From: Linum tenue
Taxonomy: Eukaryota; Streptophyta; Magnoliopsida; Malpighiales; Linaceae
Length of the DNA: 64,000 bases
Direction: 5' to 3'
NCBI GenBank assembly: GCA_946122785.1
Contig: CAMGYJ010000009.1
Coordinates: forward strand, 27,687,633 to 27,751,632
Shown here: piece by piece, positions 55,118 to 64,000 of the stretch
Layout: each line of letters starts with the position of its first letter
Numbering within the stretch: position 1 is the first letter of the stretch
Position numbers and translations under genes: made by a program
Notes under the pieces: generated by a model
Databases searched by the model: none
Told to the model about the DNA's origin: nothing
Seen by the model: only the letters and a program-made list of their open reading frames with translations

Positions 55118-58100
55118 ATGGCCGATTGGTGGCAAGGAGAAGGAGTTTATGTTGATGAATTTCAAGCGGTATGTACTCATTATTCTGGTTTAATTTTTTT
55201 GTTGTTATAAGTTTTTTAATTAATCTATGTACTAACCTCGTTGTTATTTTCTCGTAGGTTGGGGAGGACGTCGATATATACAACCAACGGTATTATCTCG
55301 AGCAAGGACCGTTGGATCCAACGACTTGTACGACCAACCCAACCATCGATCAAGGGATGTTTGGAACGATCACCCGGTACATACAATTCTTCACCATTTG
55401 TTCTTCTTTTATTTTGTTAATGTGCCTAGTGTAATATAAAATAAATTTATGTTTATTTTTTAATCGTGTTGGTGGTTTTCAATAATTTAATCGAATACAT
55501 AGCGCCACTTACTTCGACTCTTTATAAAGAGATGCACGTATAAGGAAATGGGGTTTTAAGCGATTATCATATCCTCCCATTACCTGGAAAAATCGGGTAT
55601 TAAGAGATCCTCGGATCCCCCCTTTTTCTGTCAAAAAGACTGCGTTTCTAAGAAGATGTATACCTCTTCTAAGAGTCTAACGAGTGTTGCTTTGTATTCG
55701 ATTAAATTATTTAAAACAACTAATACGATTAAATTATTTACCAAACATTTGAATATGTATGTTTCTACTTAAATTATTATTCATTAACAATGTTATTTAT
55801 GTTAATTAATTTAGTATGTTTGTTTTACGATAATATGTATGTACCTCTTTAAATTATTATTCCTTGACAATGTTATTTATGTTAATTAATTTAGTATGTT
55901 TGTTTTACGATAATATGTATGTACCTCTTTAAATTATTATTCATTGACAATGTTATTATGTTAATTAATTTAGGACGTTTGTTTTATGATAATATGAAAT
56001 GTCTTTTTATGATAATAAAATTATGTTTTATGTTGCATAATTTAATTTAATTTAATTATTTATACGAGAAAAAAAACCCTTACTAATATATAATAATTAA
56101 CGTGTACATTTTTGCTAGGAGGCACAAACAATAATCCGCTACAGGGGTACCACCAATGTGCTCCCATTCCACCCAGCTATCTTGCCATTTCTCAAAAGGG
56201 CACGGTTAGACTCGATTATGCATTTTAACGGCATCCAAATCGATCGCCAACTCATCACCGCATTAGCCGAGAGATGGAGAAAGGAGACCCATTGTTTCAA
56301 CTTTAGAGAAGGAGAGGCCACCATCACGCTAAAGGATGTCGCCATCCTAACCCATCTGCCCATCGACGGCAAACCGGTGTGCGTGAGTGATCATCCCCCC
56401 GAGGATTGTGACGGTATGCCCGGTTGGCATCATTTCATCCACAGTCATTTGGGAGTGAAAGTACCGGTGAAGGGTTGCGTTGATGCGACCGATCGCATGC
56501 CACCATTGAGGAAACACCAAGTCTCAATTACATGGTTGACGAAGTATTTTAGAAATCATTACGAGAGTCATCCGCTTACCGAGGAAAGTCCGGAGGATGA
56601 GAAGGAGAGATATGCTCGTGTCTATCTCATAGGCATGATCGGAGGAGTGTTCTTCTCCAAGAAAGCAAGCAATCTCCTTAGTTGTGGATGGCTTAGGATC
56701 ATATTCAGTAGTTGGGAGGAGATGGGGGAGTATAGTTGGGCATCCGCTTGCCTAGCTATGATCTACCACAACTTGTGCAATGCGTCGCTAAAAGCCGTGA
56801 GGGAGGTCAGCGGCGCAATGTTCATCGTCCAATTTTGGGCTTGGGAGCATATGCCATGGCTTGCACCGGCCCAACGTCCAGACAGGGATTGGCCAATCGA
56901 TCATCCCCTAAGAGGTGAAGCTTATGAAGCAAGGTAAACTGCTCATACCCCATCATGTAGTCATAACACATTTCCCTTGTGTTTTATCTTATTGTAGTTT
57001 CATTCTTGTCTTATTAATAAGGTGGCTTGGACACACCACATGCGACAACCTTTTCCAACACAAGTTGGACGAGTATCGGAGGAGGTTTGAGCGACTTTGG
57101 GAAGGAGAGGTAATTTCTATACTGCGATCCATTTATATTTTTTTTTCATGGGACTATCTACCTTTTTTCTAAGCAATTAATCTTACGTTACTCATTTCTT
57201 TCTTGTAGATCGTCTACGATCCATACCCAGAGAACATCGTTCAATGGCATCTCCAGCAATTCCCCGGTCATATCGGGCAATGGTGCACGAGGGTTCCTCT
57301 AATTTGTTTTGGGACCGTGGAGTGGCACTTGCCGGATCGATGCCTCCGTCAGTTTGAACGGGAGCAGTGCATTCCGTTGGATGGTCGGCAAGGTACTCGC
57401 GATTGGCCCACGAAGTTGAAGGAATTCATCGCGATTTGGGAGAACCGACAACTACAAGATATTGTCACTCCAAATCAAGTGGGCCGAATGGGGTATCATG
57501 ACCCATACTTGGATCGATATCGGCAAACATCGGTTCGTTACATGACTCCGGAGGGTGCGGCCGATGGTGCATTAGTAAGTATAACCAGTCTAAACATACT
57601 ATGATTTATTACTTGGTTCCTAAATCTCTTCTCTTTCTAACCTTTTTTTTTTGTGATTTAGGCCGATGGGGTCGAGCGGATTAAAGATATTACTACAGGA
57701 AGAAATGAGTTGGGCAATGAAGATGTGGGCTTCATCAGGAGGATTGCAAACAGTCTACTTGGCTGTATCAGAGCTCAGGGCCGGGATCATCGTAGATATC
57801 CGCCCGCGCCCGCACCCACACCACCTCCGGTACAACTTGATGTCCCCGCACCCCCACCACCATACGAGAGAAAGCAGAGCAAGAGGGTTCGGGAAAGGCC
57901 CAACGTGCCCGAGGTAACGCCATATGGGGGGTGGAGAGTACCGCCCCCATTGGTTGTGACCCAAGGTGCCGGACCGAGTTCCACCCAAGGTGCCGGCATG
58001 GGTTCCACCCAAGGTCCCCGCCCGTCCTCCGCCCCATCTCCCCGCCCGACTATTTCCCAAGATGCCGACCCGACTTCATCCCAAGAATTCCGCCCCTTCT

Positions 58101-58480
58101 TCCACAACGATCACCACCAAAGCTCATACTACGATCCCCGATCGACCTACCATCAATCCTCTCAGAGTTTCCACCAAGCCCCTCTTTCTACCACCCCGAT
58201 CTCATACAACGATCCCCGCCAAACATACTACGATTCCCGCCCTATCTACCCCCAATCTCCCCGCCCTATGTACCCCCAATCTCCCCGCCAAACATCATCT
58301 GGGACTTGGCATGATGGCTCCTCCACGACAGGCCAACACGAGTTCGCCCCATGGAATCGACCTCATCAGCAGTGGCCTCCTACTCCTCACCGAATGAGCG
58401 CCGACATCGCCCGCTCAACCCCGGAAGTGCCGCTTCCCCGCCGACATAGCACCGACATATCGCCGACATCTCAAAATTAG
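55118..58480 (+). CDS. Plant mobile domain (PMD/MAIN-like) protein, six exons
   Basis: Exons 55118-55168, 55258-55376, 56145-56933, 57022-57109, 57209-57574 and 57662-58480. All introns are GT-AG and phases match, giving 743 codons without a stop. It starts MADWWQGEGVYVDEFQA. The PMD (about residues 58-430) shows LPFLKRARLDSI, QLITALAERWRKETHCFNF, GEATITLKDVAILTHLPIDG (typical PMD signature), YSWASACLAMIYHNLC and QFWAWEHMP, then WHLQQFPGHIGQW. The last exon is Pro/Ser/Gln-rich and disordered (PRPMYPQSPRQ repeats). PMD proteins act in the nucleus; Arabidopsis MAIN/MAIL1 affect transposon silencing and gene expression, and other copies are carried by transposons. The final codons and stop (58478-58480) lie at the junction with repeat R3, so the original C-terminus is probably lost. 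For exon 3 an acceptor at 56118 would be out of frame; 56144 fits. Confidence 0.82.
55752..55991 (+). repeat. 80-bp tandem repeat, three copies, in PMD intron 2
   Basis: Units begin AATATGTATGT at 55752, 55832 and 55912, each containing TTAAATTATTATTC and GTTAATTAATTTAG. AT-rich and non-coding. Confidence 0.85.
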
Positions 58481-59331
58481 TGTTCTTGTTTTTCTCAATT
58501 AATTTTGTTTAAAAATAATTTTTAATTTAAAATATGACGTGGCATCTAAGTGAGCACTACATGTCTAGTTGGAGATGACGGGTTATGCAGGTGACATCCA
58601 CATCAGCGTAAAGTCTATATTACTAACGGAGTAACTAACAGTGTTAAAGTTTTTAACGAAAATGGCTAAATTTGTCAAACAAGTTTCGAAAGTGTGGCTA
58701 TATTTGTGTATTTTTTAAAATTTGGCTATTATTGTCACAAAGTGTAAAGTTATGACTATCCAAGTATATTTGCCTTAAAAATATGTTTTAAATTAAATAG
58801 TGGCATTGCGTCTACATGGCAAGTTTGACTGAGTTGTCACTGATGATGTGTGAGTTGATATTGCGTCTATAAAGGTAAAAAAACATAACAACACGAGGAA
58901 TGGTCTCACAAAAAAACCAGGAACAAAAAGGGGAAACAGAAAGAACAGTAGACTGCTTTCAACGGAAGGAAGAAAACTAGGCGTCAAGAACTCCCACTGT
59001 TCGCACGCCATCCAAGAAACCAACGGCTGCCCTGTGCTTTGTAGCCTTGCCTCGAGAGACAATCCATTCCATAATCGTTCTTGTAATCTTCTGTGAGACC
59101 AGGTTTTGTGAATAGGTGTTCTATTAAAAAATTCTGGAATTGCGCTCTTTTCAAACAAGCAACACAGTGCATGAATGAGGCAAAAGAAAACCCACTAATC
59201 GAAACAATATGGAGTTTGAATTGTCCATTCCTTGATGGCTTCCGATATGTCATCAACTGTAGGGAGATGACCGCCATTGATGCATAGTACCCCTTCCAGA
59301 CTTCTTTCGTGAATCAACAATCAATAAAAAT

Positions 59332-60294
59332 ATGGTTAACGTGAATGATAGACAAGAGGGCATGAATAAGACATCTCGGCACAATGGTCCCACAAAGGGC
59401 CAATGGTGGGTATGTGCTAAGTGTAAGGGTCATGAAGGCATAATGGATGAACAGGGTGAAGTTGGCCACATGGGTAGTCATCAACTCGTTAAGTCCAAAA
59501 ACCCATCTTCCCAGCCTCTCCATAGGTTGAAGTTGGAGAAAACTAAGGCACGGGATGACTCGTGGATCCTTTTCAGCATGCCTAGGGTACCACGTCAACC
59601 CAACATGTCTAGTAAGGTGGCTCAGGCTGAGCAACATGAGACCCTTTGCCAGCCCACCAAGTTAGGACAGTTTGACCGGGTACCATCTGTTGTTAATTTG
59701 GAAAATTTGAAACCAATACCAAAGGTGTCGTCTCCCCTAAAGGAGGGAAGGCAAGTAGTGTATGGGTATATGGAGGAATACTTGCAATGTGAAAATCACA
59801 AGCCAATCATGGCTCAAAAAAATGTTGTAATACTTGCAATGTGAGGACCATGACCAGTGAGAAACAAGTCATGTGACTGGGTATATGGAGCCTTCTACAC
59901 TTGTTGGATTGTTGGGTACACCAAGCCACTTTCGTGGCATGAGTAGCTAACTTGGTTTCCGACATAAATCGTTTGCCATCCATGTCACCCGTCAAAGGAG
60001 GCATACTTGTTGAAAGAGGATGAAGTGATACATGATCGATTGCTCAATAATGAGTATCTCAAGCCTTATATCCTTCTTCTTTGGGACACGGGTTGTCAAC
60101 AGGTTCAAAGTTTATTGGCCACTAAGATGACTAGCATGCCAAGCCTTTATCGCTCTAAGGCATGGTATGATATCCTCGCGGTTCTCTCCTATGTCATCTC
60201 CCACATTGACCTCGTCTTCTTGTGTGATTTCACCCTCTTGTACGCTACTTCGCCATCATATGAGGTGTCCTCATGGGACTCTCCTTACGGGTAG
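59332..60294 (+). pseudogene. Element-B-like coding fragment in R3
   Basis: Frame 59332-59844 (MVNVNDRQEGMNKTSRHNGP, CAKCKGHEG, ending EEYLQCENHKPIMAQ) is the most complete of the three R copies. It is followed by a second open frame 60007-60294. Both are related to element B; no known domain. Confidence 0.5.
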
Positions 60295-60389
60295 GGTGCA
60301 AATTTCCATCATTACTTGTCACGTCGGCATTCATGTGTGAGTGGACCATCACTGTTGGCGATACCTCGTCGTCATTCCCATCGTATTTT

Positions 60390-62437
60390 TAAGTGAAGTT
60401 ATCCTCAACAAAGTGATAATCACGCGAGGTGATGATTCATCGCGACTGAAAATCATAAACCCTATAACCCTTCTGTGAAGCTAGGTACCCCACAAACACA
60501 CTACGTCTCCCCCTCTCGACGAACTTGTCGAGACGGTGACTCATTTCCTTTGTGTAGACAAGGCAACCAAAACTGCGGATGTGCCGGCATGGACGGAGTC
60601 CACCCAAGCAAGACTTCGAAAGGTGTCTTCCCTCCTATTACCTTTGAAGGTAATCGATTTATGAGATATGTCGTCATTAACACAAATTCGGCCCAAAAAC
60701 GCACAGGTAACCAAAAATTGATCCGAAGTGGCCGAGATATTTTGAGTAGATGGCGGTGCTTACGCTCTGCTATCCCATTCTGTTGTGGGGTGTTGACACA
60801 CGAGGTGGCCGAGAATTCCATGTTGCTCATATTACTCCGATAAAATTCCTCACTGAAATTCGAGCCCGTTGCTTGGATTCGGCAAACTCGCCCTGTAAAC
60901 TATGTTTGTACCATCTGTGCTCAACAACTAATTTAAACTAAAGCAAATACACCCAAGTAGCTCGACTGAAGTCATCCACAATCGTCAAGAAATAACGGGA
61001 CCCATTCAAAGTCGGGGTTCGATAACTACCCCAAATATCCATATGAATAATCTCAAAACAAGCACTAGTCTTTATCGAATGAGAAACAAAAGGTTCTCTT
61101 GTGAGTTTAGCGCGAAGGCAAGAATCACAATGCTGCCCTACGAGTAGGACTGGAAGTTTGGTATCGGTATTTCGGATATACCGAATTTGACTATATTTGG
61201 TATTATCGAATACACGTATTATTTCTTAGGATTGGGATTGGGATTCAATTGTTATTCGGTATTAGGGATTACGGGATTGGGATCGCTATATACTGGAATA
61301 CGGAACAATAAAAGCTAGTGTATATTTTATCCTCTCAATTAGACTCTCTCATTCACTACTACACGACCCTAAACCACCAATCTATTGTTATTTTCATAAC
61401 ACCAAAAAGCAAACATTAGTATTAGTCTTCTCCCAGCCTCTTATTCGTCAAATTAAAAATTACGAATGACAAAAAACTTGAGATGTCACCTCTCCTCCAT
61501 TCTCCTAGCTCTAGCCAAACTCAAGACTCTTTGTTTAGACTCTTTGTCCTATATTAAACAATCAAATCTAATTTATATATTTAATAATTAATAATAAAGG
61601 TAATTAATTTCGTATTCGATAATACCAATTGTGATACCAAAGTACCGATTGGGATAGCGAAATATTTAGGGATTGGGATTGGGATGCCGAAATTATTCAG
61701 GGATTGAGATTGATTTTAGGGTGTAATTCGGTATTCGGGATTTTGGTATTCTGTATTGGGATACCGATATCGTACTGATTTCCACCCATACGTACGAGTT
61801 TGATCCAACAAAGACAAACTATCTTTCAAAAACTGAAACTTCTCAACCGATGGGTGCCTCAACCTAGCGTGCCAAAGCTCCATTGACTCCTTCGCTGCGC
61901 CCACGAAAACACCAGAGGAATTCACATATCTCCGTCCCTGTCCTTCCATGTGATGGAGATAATAGAGCCCATTACAAAGACTACCCATCCCGATTGTAGT
62001 CTTGGAGTGTGAGTCCTGAATAAGGCACATATCACCCGCAAAAACCTAGTTCACGTGATTATCTCTAGTTAGGACTAATTGAAATCGTTCCATCCGGGAT
62101 GTAAACCGGGGGATGGGAACTAGTGCTGTCAACTTGACTTAACCAACCAAAATCACGTACTATATGCTCACTACAACAAGAATTGATGAGCCACTCATAT
62201 AGTTCAGGGGAGTTACCAGCCATGTGTGGAGTTGGTTCTAAAGCCGGAGGTGTTGGTGCGGTCAATAGTTGCTTCCATTGGGAAAATTGAGCTGCGGAGA
62301 TACCCGAAATAGGGCTCTGCTCGAGCTCGGCGTTCGCTGCTTGTGGTTGCTGGGGGCTTGCCGGCGCCTTTTCCTCGACGTGGGGCTTGGGAAACTCCAT
62401 ACTCGCCTTGGCTAGAGGCCATATCAGGCGCATACAA
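60390..62437 (-). pseudogene. Degenerate Copia fragment in R3
   Basis: Same arrangement as in R2: integrase C-terminal part (MSNMEFSATSCVNTPQQNGI, then LLMTTYLINRLPS-like text), pre-integrase ELWHARLRHPSVEKFQFLK and protease-area WLINSCCSEHIV. It ends in the linker after the zinc knuckle. Split by the MITE 61146-61792. The gag start is missing because R3 stops at 62411. Confidence 0.75.
61146..61792. mobile_element. hAT-like MITE in R3
   Basis: 647 bp, same site as in R2, flanked by TACGAGT (61139-61145 and 61793-61799). Small differences in the GATTGGGAT-rich interior. Confidence 0.7.
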
Positions 62438-62819
62438 GTTGGCGGAAGAATGCTTGAAAACAAACTACTACGGCCCCAAACAGATGATGGAAACATTCTT
62501 GCCTCTGCTCAATCCGATTCACCCAGAATAGTCAATGTCTCCTCGACCATGGGAAAGTTAAAGGTACCGTTTCACCATAGCTAGAAACCATAATAATAAA
62601 AATAGATGATGACCAACCATTATTTGCTGCCCATGTATGCATGTTTTACGTCACATACAGTACGTCCAGAACGAATGGGCTACGGCTGTACTGAGGGACG
62701 TCGAGAATCTAACAGAAGAGAGAGTGGAACAAGTAGTGCAGCAGTATATGCAAGACCTCGACCAAGGCTTATTGGCAACCAAAGGCTGGCCTCGTGGGGC
62801 AAGCCCCCAGCAACCATAA
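62412..62819 (+). pseudogene. Short-chain dehydrogenase/reductase (neomenthol/salutaridine reductase-like) fragment
   Basis: Exon part 62412-62563 reads [20 protein letters not shown], then after a one-base shift [17 protein letters not shown]. The first block has the Asn of the SDR family, and RIVNVSS is the conserved strand with the catalytic Ser. A GT donor at 62564 and an acceptor near 62669 lead to NEWATAVLRDVENLTEERVE and QDLDQGLLATKGWP, ending at TAA 62817-62819. Such enzymes reduce carbonyls with NADPH. The NADPH-binding N-terminus (TGxxxGIG) and the YxxxK active site are absent: the left part was replaced by R3, the right by a MITE. Non-functional. Confidence 0.8.
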
Positions 62820-63335
62820 ATGACTTGTTTTGAAGGTGGAGTGTCCCTCTACACATTGAAGTACTTGAGAGCTCAATAGAAAGTCCAGAAGACTATTTTT
62901 AAACTTGATCGAAAGGTTATGGCAAAACTGCAAAACGTCCTGAAAATGGCTAATGAGTCTGGGAACGTGTTTGTGAAGTCTAATTTGGAGCTCAATTCGA
63001 GAAGCATGGATGAGAGTCGAGTTCAGGGGCCTCTACCACGTGTAATTAGGTAGGTTTATCTACAAAGGAAAGTCATTGGATGAAAGATAGGATATCTAGA
63101 AGTCTTCAAACAAAAGACTCGAAGTTGCTACGAAGGTTGTTTTCCTGGCAGCTTGAAACCTTTTGTTTGAAGCAACTTCGAGCCTTTTGTTTGAAACCTT
63201 CCATATATCCAATGCATTTTCCCAGTTTTGGCATAGCTTTTTGATTAGGTTGAAAAGTGGTCTTATAAACTTCCTATCGAGCTCCGAAACACTTCAATGT
63301 GTAGAGGGACACTCCAGCTTCAAAAACAAGTCATT
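62819..63335. mobile_element. Foldback MITE
   Basis: 517 bp, bounded by inverted AATGACTTG/CAAGTCATT. The arms stay similar for over 100 bp (GGAGTGTCCCTCTACACATT in both) and a central inverted repeat (AAAAGNCTCGAAGTTGCT at 63109-63132 against 63157-63182) makes most of the element self-complementary. No ORF. A target duplication is not obvious. Confidence 0.8.
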
Positions 63336-64000
63336 GATCTCCAATTTTCGTTGATTCAATTGTAAGATATGAATCTCCAAAGTAGGCAGCATGAAACTGT
63401 TTTTATACTGAAACAATAGATTAGGTCGACCTAATCCTAACTGAGATAGACCGAAAAATACAAGTTACGGTGACTTGCAAAGCACCATAGGCGCACCCCA
63501 ATTAATATAACTAAGACAAATATGAATTCAAAAGTTGGAAAATTAAATTTATATAGTTTAAAATGACTGAACTTATAAAAAATATTAAAATTAAATTAAA
63601 TCTTTGGTAAATGCAAACAAAAAAGATTGAAAATATTAATTAATATATTTTTCTGTAACTCTGGGGTAAATATTTTGGAAGAAAAAAGGAAAAAAATGGT
63701 AAATGAAAACATATTCTGAACTTATAAAAAATATTTAAATCAAATTAAATCTTTGATAAATGAAAACGAAAAATTGAAATATTACGTAACTTCTTTTTTT
63801 TTAGTAACTTTGGGGTAAAATTTTCGAAAGATAAAAGGAAAAACTGGGAAAAATAAAAATTCAACTAACCTGCTCCCACTAGAACTCAACCTCTGGTCAA
63901 TTGAGGGGAGGGTAATACGTGCTTTCACTAGGCTGGGAGGGGACTTCTGATTCTTTCCTAGTCACGGAAGTAAAAATATTTGTTTGTTTATACGCAATTC
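63336..64000. repeat. AT-rich terminal stretch with a 150-bp tandem duplication
   Basis: Two imperfect copies of a 150-bp unit start CTGAACTTATAAAAAATATT at 63567 and 63717, each containing TAACTYTGGGGTAAA. No gene in this stretch. Confidence 0.65.

Larger units (their letters stand above)
58474..62411. repeat. Mosaic repeat R, copy 3 (R3)
   Basis: 3,938 bp matching R2 47914-51845 almost base for base. The left end falls in the MULE arm, and the right end falls inside Copia gag at CGCCTTGG (62404-62411). Left neighbour is the PMD gene; right neighbour is the SDR pseudogene. No flanking target duplication is visible. Confidence 0.88.

Noticed and set aside
57755..58107. Minus-strand ORFs opposite PMD exon 6
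   Set aside because: Antisense shadows of the Pro-rich last exon; no independent evidence.

Overview
This is a stretch of eudicot plant nuclear DNA made almost entirely of nested transposable elements. It shows eukaryotic GT-AG introns, plant LTR retrotransposons (Copia, Athila-type Gypsy), LINEs with a DUF4283-type ORF1, DNA-transposon remnants, a plant mobile domain (PMD/MAIN-like) gene, and a TIR exon of a TIR-NBS-LRR gene (a class absent from grasses). I cannot name the species. No bacterial genes, rRNA, tRNA or CRISPR arrays were seen.

Layout. 1-850: TRIM-like LTR and unclassified repeat. 930-2620: 3' end of an Athila-type element (LTR 1252-2620) abutting a LINE 3' fragment (2621-4023). 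4358-4751: broken TIR exon (-). 4823-16756: a long-LTR, pol-less retrotransposon ('B') whose left LTR is split by a 6.7-kb LINE (4873-11618) with a 15-bp target duplication. 16757-23215: three more LINEs, of which 17631-22398 (-) is full length with an 11-bp target duplication. 24258-30811: a Mutator-like, terminal-inverted-repeat element carrying a small Ser/Pro-rich ORF, interrupted by a complete Copia element (25181-30174, TSD GAGGA). 30205-32884, 47604-53240 and 58474-62411: three copies (R1-R3) of one mosaic repeat. It contains a MULE arm, an unknown segment, B-like sequence, a degenerate Copia and, inside that, a hAT-like MITE. 32885-47603: a minus-strand Athila-type element (LTR 32885-34245; accessory ORF; integrase; RT), into which a young plus-strand Athila-type element (36068-42888, TSD CACCA) has inserted. 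That insert keeps gag-protease but has lost RT and nearly all of integrase. 54400-58480: a PMD/MAIN-like gene with six phase-compatible exons (743 codons), a TATA box and an array of short imperfect palindromes upstream; its stop codon lies in repeat R3. 62412-62819: pseudogene of a short-chain dehydrogenase/reductase, followed by a foldback MITE (62819-63335) and AT-rich tandem repeats.

How it fits together. Most coding sequence is decayed retroelement. The best-preserved reading frame is the PMD gene. The most unusual non-coding signal is a two-stem hairpin present four times in the Athila-type elements (35437-35490, 40795-40847, 43943-43994, 44036-44087), with base changes that preserve pairing. 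Insertion order can be read from the nesting: the MULE-like element before the Copia; element B before the LINE in its LTR; repeat R and its MITE before the minus-strand Athila; and that before the plus-strand Athila.
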